Assembly (NCBI RefSeq): GCF_004379255.2
Contig: NC_056036.1
Location: forward strand, 42,805,576-42,869,575
Origin: Salvia splendens
Taxonomy: Eukaryota; Streptophyta; Magnoliopsida; Lamiales; Lamiaceae
DNA length: 64,000 bases
Direction of reading: 5' to 3'
Shown here: positions 43,560-55,223 of the stretch, in pieces
How the letters are laid out: each line of letters opens with the position of its first letter
Numbering within the stretch: the stretch's first letter is position 1
Translations under genes and position numbers: made by a program
The notes under the pieces: model-generated
The model's database searches: none
What the model was told of the DNA's origin: nothing
The model's input: only the letters and a program-made list of their open reading frames with translations

Positions 43560-44009
43560 TGAAATATGCTAACTTTAATACTTAATTGAAGGATGGTTGA
43601 GAAGAATATAAACAAGTGGGCATAAAGTCCAGGAAAGAAGGGAATTAGTGAAGGATATGATGAGAGAGATTAATTATACACAATCTACCACCCCTTTTCC
43701 CACTTGTATGGGGATTTGAAGATATTTTAAATAATTTAATGGCCTAAGTCAAAAGCCAGGCAGTTTTCTTTGGAAATTAGGCTTGATTTGGTAGTTTACA
43801 CATGTTTTAATTTCATTTGTTCCAACTCCATTGACAATTCCCGTGCCTTTTTTCTTATTTCATGTTTACCTATATTTGGTATGCTATTATGGTATGGCCC
43901 GATATTCGAGTCCACATACTATGGACTATAGAGAGTAGTAGTATTTTTTCTATCAAGAGACTATGTTGTGTTTTTTTTAATCGCATCTTTACTGTTATAT
44001 AGTATAAAA
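43560..44009. other. intergenic DNA, no gene
   Basis: No supported coding sequence. Near 43860 a CATGTTTACCTATATTTGGTATGC block is related to the repeats that follow. Confidence 0.45.
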
Positions 44010-44900
44010 CTAATTAAAAAAATTGACGACATACATCATGCACGTCTTCGAATAAAAGCACGCCAAAAAGAGCTGCCTCGAACGCATGATTTTTGCTCCA
44101 TTCCCATGCCTTTGCTGTGTTTCATGTTTCCCTACATTGGTATGCTACTAACTGATTTTCCGTTTCCCTACATTGGTATGCTACTAACTGATTTTCGAAT
44201 CCAATTGTTTTACAAAGACTGTTTTTTGATCGATACACTATGTTGTGTTTTGTACTCCCTCCGTCCCATGTTACTTGCACTGTTGCTTTTCGCCTCGTCA
44301 CAAACTACTTACACTATTTCTAGTTGAAGTTAGAATTAATGTATTTAACTAATATGTTACATTAAGTTAAAAGGTCCTTTATTAAGTGATGTCTCGTTAC
44401 CCTTCAAATTCTACTTTAATTACACTAAAAAATCAATCCCAAATTTACGGCATAAAATGAAAAGTGCAAGTAACATGGGACGGATGGAGTATTACTATGG
44501 AGTATTACTGTGTGTTTACAATTATTTATGTAATTAATTGAAAAAATATCTTGACAGCATACATCATGTACACCTTCATGTGAAGGTATGCCTAAAAGGG
44601 TTGCCTTGAACGCGTGATTTCTTTGTTCCGTTCCCCATGCTTTTTTGCATTTCATCTTTTCATATTTTGGTATGGTAGTGCCTGATTTTCGAATCCAAAT
44701 GCTTTATTGGTATGATAGTGCTTTTATGGGTAGACTATTCGTCGTGTTTTGTATATTATCTTTACTACTTATTATTTATGTAATTAATTGAAAATATCTT
44801 GATGGCATACATCATGCACGCCTTGGTGTGAAAGCGTGCCTCGAATCCAAATTCACCTCAAACGCCTGAATTTTTCGTTCCCGTTCCTCAAGCCGTGAAA
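44010..44900 (+). repeat. three diverged copies of an approximately 100-bp unit, plus a 37-bp tandem
   Basis: A CATACATCATGYACRYCTT core followed by a CGTGCC-like and AACGC(A/G)TGA block occurs at about 44028, 44558 and 44805. Each copy is followed by a CCGTTCC(C)CATGC-like stretch. Between copies 1 and 2, TTTCCCTACATTGGTATGCT is tandemly repeated (about 44130 and 44162) and a Stowaway element (44255) has inserted. Origin unknown. Confidence 0.7.
44255..44489. mobile_element. Stowaway MITE (235 bp)
   Basis: CTCCCTCCGTCCCATGTTAC and its inverted partner (CTCCATCCGTCCCATGTTAC) are flanked by TA (44253-44254 and 44490-44491). Confidence 0.94.
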
Positions 44901-44926
44901 AACACTCCGCGTTGGCGATGCTCTTA
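44901..44926. mobile_element. single Harbinger-type terminus
   Basis: Read inverted, GAGCATCGCCAACGCGGAGTG followed outside by TTA (44924-44926) matches the right ends of the Harbinger elements. No left partner was found, so this is a relic or a truncated copy. Confidence 0.5.
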
Positions 44927-45968
44927 TATGTGAACAAATTCTCCGCATCGCATATGCGTAGCGTAGGCGTGTGTAGTTGGTACCTTATTCCTTACTTAAA
45001 AGTCTACAATTACGGTTCTTTGCTTAGTAGAAAATTTCAAACCTTAATCGTATGCATTTAATTTGATTTGCACATGGCACGAATGATTATGTGTTTTCAA
45101 ACTATTACATCAATCACTTTTCATAAATAAAATTCCATTTTTATTTTTCTAGATGAGCTAAGTTAAGCATAACAGTAAGATTATTTATGGACAATATGTT
45201 TGCCCTTTACTTGATAGTAAAAAAATCATACGCAAACATCACAAGTGACGATGTTATCTATTCATACATAAAACAAGTTTGTATAATTAAAAAACATTTA
45301 CTACTGCAAATTAATTCAAACTTCCAAGTTTGTTGGCTAATTTGTAAGTAGATTGTGAGATATTAACTTTTAAAAATTAAATTCCATTGTTTATCTTTCT
45401 AGATGAGCTAAGCATGAAATTGAGTATTTGTGGAGAATATATTTGCTAACGAATTAAAACGAACATGTCGTTAAGATGAGTTTGAGATTTTGTAATATTT
45501 TGTGATATGAGATTTATGTAATTGGGAAAATTGTAAATAACACGAAATTTGTTTAATGTTACTCCAGTATATAACGCATTTTTATAATTTAGTTGGAAAT
45601 TCAAAAAGGTAAGAATTGTTTTCAATTAGCTGACGATTAATTTGATAAAATTGCACATTTGATATATTAACCAATAAACCATATGGTGAATATATTATGT
45701 CGTCCATTCATACAAAAAAACGATATCATTGAATTATAAAACATCGATGAGGCGACTAGATCATCGGAAAATTGCGATTAAATCCAAACTCGTTTGTGTT
45801 TTTTTCAAATGGACCAATTGCACACGAATTGGATCATAGTTTAACACTTACACTTGTTTAATTTAAAAACCAGTCACACCTTCAAGATCAAATCTATGAA
45901 TCAAACCTTAAGAATTAAAAGGAAAAATCACAATCAATTCATAACCATAAACTGCTAAACACTACCGA
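44927..45968. other. intergenic DNA and 3' flank of the SAUR gene
   Basis: AT-rich. An AAATTCCATTNTTATNTTTCTAGATGAGCTAAG block is seen twice (about 45128 and 45378). No gene. Confidence 0.45.
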
Positions 45969-46319
45969 TCAAGCTCTGAAGCACAAAAACTGGTGGTGAT
46001 GCGCGTGGTGGTGGTGGCGATACGACGTCGCATCCTGGTCAATCAAGCCTCTAACCTGGCGAAACTCCTCCACGTGGCAGGGGATATTGATCGCGCCTTT
46101 CTGATCGAAGCCGTACTCCTCCTCCGCCTCCCTGAGCAGCTCCGTGAAGAGCGGGTGGTTCACGTACATCACCGGGATCACGAACCGCTGCTGCTCCGCG
46201 CCCTGCCCCACCGTAATCGCCACGCGTCGCCTCGGAATGCCCCGCCGCCCCCCGCCGTGCTGGAGATGAAAATTGAGGTGATGGCCGCCACCGCTCTTCA
46301 GATCTCCGCCGCTTCCCAT
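45969..46319 (-). CDS. SAUR family auxin-responsive protein (116 aa)
   Basis: A single exon from ATG 46319 (MGSGGDLKSG), as is usual for SAUR genes. After a Gly/His-rich N-terminus and a basic IPRRRVAITVG stretch comes the conserved SAUR core: QRFVIPVMYVNHPLF, LLREAEEEYGF, GAINIPCHVEEF. The tail is His-rich (HHHHAHHH). SAURs are short-lived auxin-induced proteins; several inhibit PP2C-D phosphatases and so activate plasma-membrane H+-ATPases in cell expansion. Which subgroup this one belongs to (perhaps SAUR32-like) cannot be fixed here. No break is visible. Confidence 0.95.
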   Translation of the reverse strand: MGSGGDLKSGGGHHLNFHLQHGGGRRGIPRRRVAITVGQGAEQQRFVIPVMYVNHPLFTELLREAEEEYGFDQKGAINIPCHVEEFRQVRGLIDQDATSYRHHHHAHHHQFLCFRA

Positions 46320-46531
46320 GGTAATTGAGATTGTATGTACAATTTCGAGCAGAAGAAGAGGAGAGAGATCAAAAGGAGACGGAGAAGGGCCAAGGATCGG
46401 AGGCGGAGGCGGAGACGGCGAGCTTGAAGCGCGTCAAGGCGGAATCGGTTAGGGATTTGGGGATGTTGCAGGTCATGATATGGAGGATTTGGGGATTTTG
46501 GAAGAGAGAAGATGAAGACGAAATGGAGACG

Positions 46532-46539
46532 TATTTATA
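46532..46539 (-). promoter_or_regulatory. TATA box of the SAUR gene
   Basis: TATAAATA on the minus strand, about 213 bp upstream of the ATG, leaves room for a leader of about 180 bp. It is followed by a purine-rich leader. Confidence 0.55.
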
Positions 46540-46564
46540 CACGCGTTTGCGATGGGTTTCTTAA

Positions 46565-48990
46565 AGTATACGCGAAGGCTACTTCTGGAAGAAAATATCA
46601 AAGTTTTTGCCACATTATAATATTTCTACAATTATTCTAATAAATGAATTAAAACTCAATATTATATATAATCAAGATAATAAGCTACTTAGTTGAAAAT
46701 AAAAGGATATATGAATGAAATTTTAAACTGCATAATTAGTTTTCTATTGAGGGAGTGTGTCCAAATTTTCAATGCAATTTTGTAAGAATTGGTCCTAAAG
46801 TCGTCATTTAGCAAATAGAAGCGTGTCGACTTTACAATCTTAGACTTAGGCGGTGGACCTTGAGATAAGTAGTTTGTCGTGGTTAGCTACCGAGCTAGAA
46901 CCAACTTCATCATCAACAAAAATAGTTGTGTCGTCTGTTTACTACGAGTACTTTATTACTGCGTACTTTATTAATTTTAAGTGTAATATATCACACAAAA
47001 TTTTACATTAATGACTTGAGATATGAAGAAATGGAATACCCGCCGGTTGTATAATGTCAAAATGAGACATGGTCATAATAAAGATGTAATGCGTTTTGTT
47101 GGTGGAAAAGCATAATATATTTCATGTGCTATTCAATTATGACCTTTCCATTTTCTTCTCTCTATCCACTTGCCAAATGCCCTCAACATAAAACCAACTC
47201 AAATAAGCCCCTCCACCTTCACGAGGAGTTATAATTAGCATTTCTAAATATTTTATAAAGTCATTGGTTTAAATTAATGGAATTAATAAAGTGGGAATAT
47301 AATGAAATTAGAAATAAAATGATTGTGTGAATGGAATAATATTTACTTTGCTTGGTATATATGTTTATGGAATGAATATAGGAATGCAACAAAACTTGAG
47401 GTATACTCCTATCATAGTACTGTTTCTTTGTAAGTGCAACGACTAATATTGGAATTACAATAGTAATAAAATTATCTTACATGCATAATCTATAAAATAA
47501 ATAATAAAAGTATATAGTGATTATGTCATAAATAATTAGATTTATGACAACTAGTTTTACATATTTATAAAGAAATCATTTGGAGATTTTATTTTAACAT
47601 TTTAGCAAGTTATATTTTTTTACGATACTTATTAGTACATTTTATTTTATAATATAAATTAATTTAAACTATATAACATTTATTTAAATTATTATTATCG
47701 AATATATTTTTACATTTATTTTGGTATTTTATTTTTTCTTTCACAAAAATGTTACCTTTAGTTTAAATTATTCAATATTCATTAGTAGTAATATTGTTCT
47801 TAATTAAGCATTAAAAAATATTTTTAAATATTCTATAATATAAAAAAAATTACTTCATTATTATTACTTGGCACAGTACATGTATCAAATTTGAGCTCCT
47901 TTGAGTGATTTGTTGCCGACAAAATCATATATTATCCTCCCCACAATTAAGGCTTTATTATAACACTCCATTTACTTTGACCCTTCTGCTTTTTTTCATC
48001 ATTTTGTTACTCCAAAAAATGTTCAACATAGTAGAAGAAATGAACTGTAGTGCATAAAAAATACCTATATAATTAGTCTAAGAGCAGCAGTAATTTAAAA
48101 AAGAGAGAAAAACAATTGTAATTGATCAATTGAACATTTTAGCAGGGTAAAATTTAAATTAAAAGCTATATAAAGCAAATGAGTCACAATTCATAACTAA
48201 CTGAGCAAATGAGGCAAATTTCTTATGCTGCAACTTAATAAAGAAATCAATGAGCTGGTCGATTACTTAAACATAATTAAGCTACGAAAAGAGCATTACT
48301 TCTCCATTTAAAAAAAGCTTTAAAAATAGATTAATTGGTCAAATACTCTTTCTTAAGAGGTCCCAATTCACCTGGAAATATATGCGACATTATAGTTATT
48401 GTTTTCAAATTGGAGATGAGTTTCATCCTTTTTCTTATTTTTTATTTCGCAACGTTTTAATTTTACCAAATTTGTGAATTAGACCCCAAAAAATTCATAA
48501 TCATATCGATATATAATCAATTAAAGCATAAAGTTTGACCCTTGAAAACCAATATAACACCCATTTGAATAAGAAAGTTCATAACAGAAAAAAAAAACTC
48601 CCATCATCCCAAGATTTAAGGAAATGTTAGAAAAAACAATTCAATATATTAAAAGAAAAAGGCAATAATAGTAATAAATAAAGAGAGAAGAAATAATTAA
48701 ATGTGTTAACAAAAATTTACTTTAAAGAAAATGACACAATAACATCTTTTCCAGGATAAATAAAAAAAAATATGGCATCTATTTACGACGGAGAGGGGTT
48801 AGTTATTCAGAGAAATGAACTGAGGCATATAACACACTCACATAATCAATAGTATCACAAGATGATAAATGAAGTCTTTCTCATTGTAGATTAATCAAAG
48901 CTACAGAACATTAGCAAAATCTTGCATTATGTAGATCAAGACTCATGAGCAAACCAAATTACCAAAAACAAGACTGATCCACCTAGTAAT
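46565..48990. other. intergenic DNA, no gene seen
   Basis: About 2.4 kb of AT-rich sequence with homopolymer and TA-rich tracts. I found no protein-like frame, no transposon ends and no RNA gene. The right end is the 3' flank of the ubiquitin-L40 pseudogene. Confidence 0.5.
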
Positions 48991-49146
48991 CTACTTGATC
49001 TTCTTCTTTGGCCTCAACTGCAGAAAAAAGTAACCATTAAACACACTTAAAAATGTCAGCAAGGTTTACATAATCATCCAAAAACAGCTAAGAAAACACA
49101 CATTTCAACTGAATTGACACAACCAGCTAAACAACAGGAAAGCTTA

Positions 49147-49263
<117 letters not shown>

Positions 49264-49614
49264 TCAATAACATATAAATAATTCACTCTCCATGATCTAA
49301 GCAGCCTCAAATGATAATGCAATAATCAAGATCTATTTTTTGCCCCATCTTGAAGTCATAAAATGAGTTTGAATCGTGTAATTCATGCTTGCAGTTTGGG
49401 AAATTAGGGCAAATACAACAGTTTCATTCACTAGTCCCAAAATCCAGAAATAACAAAAACCAGAAAAAATTTAAGAGATAACTATTCTGAGTGTAATGAT
49501 AATGCAATAACAAAAACTAGTTTTTTGCCTCATCTCGAGGTCTCAAATGAGTTTAAATCGCACAATCCATTTAGTAATACCCAAAATCTAGAGATAACAA
49601 AAACATATGAATTA

Positions 49615-49758
<144 letters not shown>

Positions 49759-49796
49759 TCAGCATAAATTGATGAGATTATGATAAAGGGAGTGGC

Positions 49797-50263
49797 TGTT
49801 GCATCCTTTTTCTGGTATCAGAGACGACACCACATGAAGAGCTCCAATAGATCACAACCTCCATGATTCGATGCAACTTAAACAAAAATCAAATACACAA
49901 ATCGATAGAACGGATGAATAGGAACTGCATTGATGATGGGTATTACACAAATGGAACTTCAAATGTAAATGGAAATAAAAGATACAATGATAAGATGAAC
50001 ACGATACATTCAACGAAGAATCACCGGATTCTCACGATGATCACAGCTCGCAAGTTCACACGCTATTTTCATGAATATGTTGAAGAAGAGAGTCTCTGCA
50101 TTTATACCCAATTTGTTTCCCTTCTCTCTCCTTTCCATTTAGACCCCTCAAACTTTCTTTTTCTCTCATTTTCTGTTTATACTGATGTGGCCCTCCAGCT
50201 GGCATATCAATTAAGTCAATTGAGCTGAGCTTCTTTTCCCCTCTTTAATTTGTGACCGTAACA
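49797..50263 (-). repeat. 3' LTR (467 bp) of the element
   Basis: Almost identical to the right LTR once the Harbinger insertion there is removed; only scattered substitutions are seen. This suggests a fairly recent insertion. Confidence 0.92.
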
Positions 50264-50850
50264 ATCCATCCCCTTAAGAATCCTTGTCCGCAAGGAATCA
50301 CGGAGACAAGCCTCTTGACCTTCTTTACCATTGGTCTAGGGAACCAAGCGAACAACCACTCCCATGAAAGGTAATGACCTTGCACAACCAACAACCTCTT
50401 CAAGCACAAGACTCGTTCCCTCTCACCAGCTGCCTCGCTCGTTGGTCTGATTTGTCCATTGCTCCTAACCGAAGCCTCCAGCAAACGAGCCGCTGATCTC
50501 TCTCGTATCCACCTTAACACTATCATCAATACATCAAATGCTATTATAAACAAGCATTTGTGTGTCAGTCTCAATGTAGATTCACCCGTCTCCAGCTCTT
50601 TAGCCAAGCTCTGCCAACATACTCCGTAAGCTTCATCTCCCCCATAAGCCATGCAATTGTGATCGTATCAACACTCCCCCAGTGAGCTTCCTTGTCCTCA
50701 AGGAAGAAAGGAAACAAGTCATTGTCAGCAAGAATAGAGCGAAATGTAAGCATCCTAAATGGAAGGTACGAATAAGGGAGCTCTCACGCCATGGTCCTGT
50801 CTTCGTCCAGAATTTGATACGGACCAAAATTCACAAGGGCTAGAGCTGAA
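50245..50850 (-). CDS. 3' coding remnants of the LTR element (frameshifted)
   Basis: Overlapping minus-strand frames read plausible protein in pieces. NFGPYQILDEDRTMA (about 50840-50790) recalls the GPY/F module near the end of gypsy integrases. SILADNDLFPFFLEDKEAHWGSVDTI (about 50740-50660) recalls gypsy pol C-termini. A third copy of the WL-x-WFPRP module (LSWEWLFAWFPRPMVKK) lies near 50330. No single frame covers all, so this is probably degenerate. Function unknown. Confidence 0.45.
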
Positions 50851-51290
50851 AATTATAACGAAACAAGTGATCAACTTTAACAAATAGTGTCTCCAATTTC
50901 TCCACTCGTTCTAGTCCTTCATCAATATAAAATCTCCCTTGACACACATAGTGATTGCACAATGATCCCAATTGCTCCAACTGTTCTATACCTTCATCAA
51001 TACAGAAACATCAAATGACATATCTCCATGTAATGGATCTTCCTCTCTTTTACCACCATGTTTCTTGCCTACTAAAATTCCAATTTCTAAGATGAAAATA
51101 TCCCTATTATCTTTTCCATCTTGCTCTGGCACCTGCACATCCTTCGGTGTAAAAGTTTTTCTTTCAAAACCATAGGACAATGAACTAACATCCTCTGTGG
51201 AAATTCTTTGAGAGTCATTTAAATATACTGGAACTTTAACTACTGCTCTAGTGATCTTGTCACTCAAAATCTTGATGCATCATCTACAAA

Positions 51291-52262
51291 CTATATCCCT
51301 TCTCCCAACTCTTGTGTAAGGGTGGTAGAAATTAGGTCTCCTAGTTCCACCTCCTTCGTTTTCATCTTCACCTTAGGCCTCGGAAACCAATTGAGCAGCC
51401 ACGACAGTGATAAACTATAACCGGCTGAGATACGTAAAACCACAGTCAGCCCCCTCACTGGGGCATTTTGTCGAGCATGAGATAGACGTTCAATTCTCTG
51501 GAGTTGATTCTGCTCTAATTCCATGCCCTTCTTCACCTGCCCATGGTCGATTTTTCCACCACCAGCCTTTGCATCAAGACAAAATTGCAATGAAAAATTG
51601 CTATATTTCCCAAACTCTTCAAAATTAACAATAGCATCCTTCCTTAACATCATCGATTCTTCCTCCACAACACCACTAAGTTGCTCAACTACACCACCTA
51701 TGGAATCCATTCCATGTCTAGAAGAACTGGTATCAAATATCTCAGAGAAATAATCCTGACTGAAAATTGATGTCACCAATGAATTACTTGCTTCCAACTT
51801 GCTTGCACATCTCGACAACAATCCCAGGCTGACACTATTACAATGGTGACTGAATTTGGAGTAGAACTCAACACACTCAACCCTACACTTCATCTTCACC
51901 TTGGGCTTATGAACACATTCCAACAGCCACTTCGATGCAAAATTACAATAAACTAGTGTAGGCAAACTTACAACAAGCTCTTTCAATTGAGCATTTTCTC
52001 GAGCAGGTGGTAGAATGAGGATTCCTTGATTTTGTGCTCCAAATTCCACCAATTTTTTCCTAGAGTTCTCCACCCTTAGGTAGTCCTTTGATTCTAGTGA
52101 TGAGCTCATAACGTAAGGCTCTGAATCAATGTCGTTCACCTTCTCCAAATTACAGTTGTGCGGTAAAGGTATGGATAGCTCCAGTTCCTCTGTTTTCTGC
52201 CATGGAGTCAGCACTACCTCCAATGGATGATGATCAGTGATGTTGCAACTCAAGAACAACTC
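51291..52262 (-). CDS. unknown ORF with repeated W-L-L ... P-K-V-K-M-K module (about 322 aa)
   Basis: A long open frame inside the LTR element. There is no ATG near its start; it opens at a TTG about 40 bp after the stop of the preceding ORF and in another frame, so a frameshift or splice from that ORF is likely. Two related segments are visible: residues about 88-124 (ENAQLKELVVSLP ... WLLECVHKPKVKMK) and about 264-301 (QNAPVRGLTVVLR ... WLLNWFPRPKVKMK). A third lies downstream near 50330. Between them is a Ser/Glu-rich, Cys-containing stretch. No reverse transcriptase, integrase or zinc-knuckle motif. I do not recognise the family. Confidence 0.55.
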   Translation of the reverse strand, partial: ELFLSCNITDHHPLEVVLTPWQKTEELELSIPLPHNCNLEKVNDIDSEPYVMSSSLESKDYLRVENSRKKLVEFGAQNQGILILPPARENAQLKELVVSLPTLVYCNFASKWLLECVHKPKVKMKCRVECVEFYSKFSHHCNSVSLGLLSRCASKLEASNSLVTSIFSQDYFSEIFDTSSSRHGMDSIGGVVEQLSGVVEEESMMLRKDAIVNFEEFGKYSNFSLQFCLDAKAGGGKIDHGQVKKGMELEQNQLQRIERLSHARQNAPVRGLTVVLRISAGYSLSLSWLLNWFPRPKVKMKTKEVELGDLISTTLTQELGEGI

Positions 52263-52299
52263 CCCAATAGGCTCTCATTCTTTCTCATGCGATTCATGG

Positions 52300-52698
52300 C
52301 TATCGGCGTGTTCGTCTGTCGGCTGCTGTTGATCGTTGCACAATCCATTCCCCATCGTGAGATTCAAGGCTGACGGATCCCTGCCCTTCGACTTGTGGTA
52401 GAGGTACGAACGTATGAGGGTCAGTGTCCGCCATCCGCTCGTGAAATCGAGCCTCCGATTGTTGCCGCCTCGCCTCGTACTGCAGATCTACTTCTTCCAC
52501 AAGTGATTCAAAGTTGAATTCCTTATCCGCCACTGCAACTACTTCACTCGGCTTTGGAACAATCATATTTCGGAGTTGTTGCATCATTTTCTCCCATCGA
52601 GCCTCGAATTGCTGTGATTCCAGCTTCAGCTGCCCCCATCGACTCTCCCACTCTAATTCTCTCTTCTCTGGCTCTGCCAATGGCGTCAGCGACATCAT
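52300..52698 (-). CDS. gag-position coiled-coil ORF of the LTR element (about 132 aa)
   Basis: Starts MMSLTPLAEPEKREL 16 bp inside the primer-binding site; the frame is open further up into the LTR, but this is the first ATG after the binding site. Trp/Gln-rich heptads (WESRWGQLKLESQQFEARWEK) predict a coiled coil. The rest is charged, ending in STAADRRTRR. Its position matches gag, but no capsid or CCHC motif is seen. The next ORF follows in a different frame. Confidence 0.55.
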   Translation of the reverse strand: MMSLTPLAEPEKRELEWESRWGQLKLESQQFEARWEKMMQQLRNMIVPKPSEVVAVADKEFNFESLVEEVDLQYEARRQQSEARFHERMADTDPHTFVPLPQVEGQGSVSLESHDGEWIVQRSTAADRRTRR

Positions 52699-52713
52699 TG
52701 TCCGAGGAACGTT

Positions 52714-52727
52714 AGCTCTAGATACCA
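52714..52727 (-). other. primer-binding site of the LTR element
   Basis: TGGTATCTAGAGC on the minus strand, two to three bases inside the 5' LTR end. It differs from the common plant initiator-tRNA-Met type site by an extra base. Confidence 0.75.
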
Positions 52728-53146
52728 TTTGTTGCATCCTTTTTCTGGTATCAGAGACGAAACCACACGAAGAGCTCTAATCGATCACTACCTCCATGAT
52801 TTGATGCAACTTAAATCAAAATCAAATACACAAATCGATAGAACGGATGAATAGGAACTGCATTGATGATGAGTATTACACAAATGGAACTTCAAATGTA
52901 AATGGAAATAAAAGATACAATGATAAGATGAACACGATACATTCAACGGAGAATCACCGGATTCTCACGATGATCACAGCTTGCAAGCTCACACGCTATT
53001 TTCATGAATATGTTGAAGAATAGAGTCTCTGCATTTATACCCAATTTGTTTCCCTTCTCTCTCCTTTGCATTTAGACCCCTCAACTTTCCTTCTCTCTCA
53101 TTTTCTGTTTAGGTTGATGTGGCCCTCCACCTGGCATATCGATTAA

Positions 53147-55223
53147 GAGCATCAGCAGTGGCGGACGTCAATGCGGAATTCCCACCGGCGTGTGGGAATT
53201 CTGTGGCGGACGTCCGCCATTGTGCGTGGCATACACGGATACGGAATTCCGTCGAGGAATTCACAGTTCTGCGGCGTTCCGCAGAATTCCGCGGGGAATT
53301 CCGTGCGGACGTCCGCCATTGCGTTGACTCGCACGGACGTCCGCGCAGAATTCCCGTATATTGCATTAAATGGTTTTTTTTTTCGATTCCTATATATACA
53401 TCCCGTTGAACTTCATTTCATTCGCACCACTTGTATTAATGAGTATCTCTCTCTAAAAATACCTTTCTTTCGAAGAACAATGGAGCACCACGATAGCGAT
53501 TCCCCCGCCTCGAGCGAGTCACCGGCGCCGCATTTTCCCATCGGCGGGAGTACGTCGATGTCCACTGCGATGTCTCAAATACCGGGGATGATGCCCCAAT
53601 CTCAAATGTCACCGGGTATGATGCCCCAGTACTACAACATGTACCCGCAGTGGTATGAGATGATGCCCCAGATGCCCGGGGCGAGTACCGGAATGATGCC
53701 CCAGATGCCGGGGATGATGATGCCCGGGATGATGCAGGGATCGCTTGTCGCTGCGGGGGGAGTAGGTAGGGGGTCCTCCAATCGCCGGTGGACAACGTCT
53801 ATCTACCCTATATGAACCTACTGCCGACGGACAACCCGACGAGTTCTCCTCTCGAGATTCAGTTCACTGGCAATGACACGTTCTCGCTCGAGGAGTTGGG
53901 GCTCTCTCCGATCCGGGATTCTCCCACCGACGCATCACCGGCGACAATGAGGAAGAGGAGGACCGGGCGATGGAGAGGCAGGGGACGGGGCATCCCGGTG
54001 TACGGTGGTGAGGTGGGGGCCGCTGAGGTGGGGGAGGGATCCAGGGAGAACAAGAGGACCGTCTGGATCATGGACGAGTGTGTCGCGCTGGCGAAGGCGT
54101 GGATCAGTGTAGTGGAGGATCCATACGTCGGGGCGAACCAGCACATCGACCGGATGTGGTGGCGCATTAGCCAAAGCTACCTCCAGTTCAAACCGCCAGG
54201 GGGAAAGCCTCACAACGCAGAGCAATGCCGGAAACAGTGGGATCGGTTGAAGAGACAGCTCAGCCGATTTGCCGGCATTTACACAAACAACCCCCGCTCG
54301 GCAACCAGCGGCATGTCTGCCGAGGATGTGAAGCTGCTGGCTCATCAGCAGTTCCCCGACGGTGATAAGGGCTTCGGGGAATTCAAGTATTGGCCGGTGT
54401 ATCTTGTGGTGCAATCTTCGCCCAAGTTCACTGCGGGTGTTGAATCTGGCTGGCCAAAGCGGACGAAGATCAGCGCCTCCGGAAAGTAAAGTAGCATTGT
54501 TGGTTCTGCGGAACTCCCACCTCCCGAGTCAGAGTTACCCACACCCACATCGTCGGCCCGCCGCCGTCGCTGGTTGGGCAAAAGTCTGCGGCGCGGATGT
54601 CGAGGGGAAGCACCAGCGGATCCGCCGAGGCCCAATCGGCAGCACCCCCCAAAATAATCCCGAGAACCCCTCATTCGCCCGCATCGCGGTACATGAAACC
54701 TTATTACGTGCGATGGTTGAATGGCGCCAAGCGACCGACCCCCATTACAAGCGGAAGCTTAAACCCCTCCTCAACATTATGCGGCGCGATTTGGGGTTCG
54801 ACGAGATGTCTGATAGCGACGGCGAGGGGGGCGGCGGGGGGGGACTGGCGGCGGGGACGACTAGGGGACTGGCGACGGGGAATCCGAGGAGTGAGAAGCC
54901 GGTTTTTATTTTAATAATAATGTACTTTTTTTTAGTAATTATGTATTTTTTTAATGAAGTATGTTTTTTAATAAAGTTGTTGCATTTTCTCCGTATTCGG
55001 GTCGAAATTTTAATTACGTAAATTGTTTAATTTCAGAAATTGTTTAATTTGTGAATTTGTGATTTATTTTACTGTGGGAAGTCCGTCGGGAATTCTGCGG
55101 GGAATTCCGCCACTGTGCAATGGGAAGTTCGTATGACGTGGCAGTGCAGTGGGAAGTCCGTATGACGTGGCAGAAGGTGTTTTTAGGAATTCCACGGGGA
55201 ATTCCGTGCCACAGCTGGTGCTC
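53147..55223 (+). mobile_element. PIF/Harbinger ORF1-only element in the LTR
   Basis: Inverted termini GAGCATCAGCAGTGGCG and GAGCACCAGCTGTGGCA are flanked by TAA (53144-53146 and 55224-55226). The uninterrupted sister LTR at 49797 shows the empty site. Subterminal DNA carries repeated GGACGTCCG and GGAATTCC palindromes. It has a TATATATAC box (about 53391) and leader, then an ORF1 gene. No transposase. Confidence 0.95.
53480..54905 (+). pseudogene. Harbinger ORF1 (Myb/SANT-like, NAM-associated) gene with frameshifts
   Basis: Begins MEHHDSDSPASSES at 53480 and continues into a Met/Pro/Gln-rich repeat (GMMPQ three times). A frameshift near 53785 moves it to the frame reading LPTDNPTSSPLEIQF. 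The SANT-like core follows: RTVWIMDECVALAKAWISV, MWWRISQSYLQF, QCRKQWDRLKRQLSRFAG and KYWPVYLVVQSSPKF. A TAA at 54487-54489 and a second shift end that frame. The C-terminal domain (VHETLLRAMVEWRQA, then an acidic/Gly-rich tail) is read in a third frame up to about 54905. In intact elements this protein helps the transposase bind DNA. Confidence 0.85.

Noticed and set aside
45993..46328. 111-codon + strand frame over the SAUR gene
   Set aside because: Antisense shadow; the minus frame has clear SAUR core motifs.
50264..52729. Complete gypsy or copia pol in the LTR element
   Set aside because: No reverse transcriptase, RNase H, integrase or protease motif in any frame; only GPY-like and pol-end-like traces.
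52300..52737. Gag-like ORF starting inside the LTR
   Set aside because: The upstream start lies in the LTR and across the primer-binding site; the first ATG inside the element (52698) is more likely.
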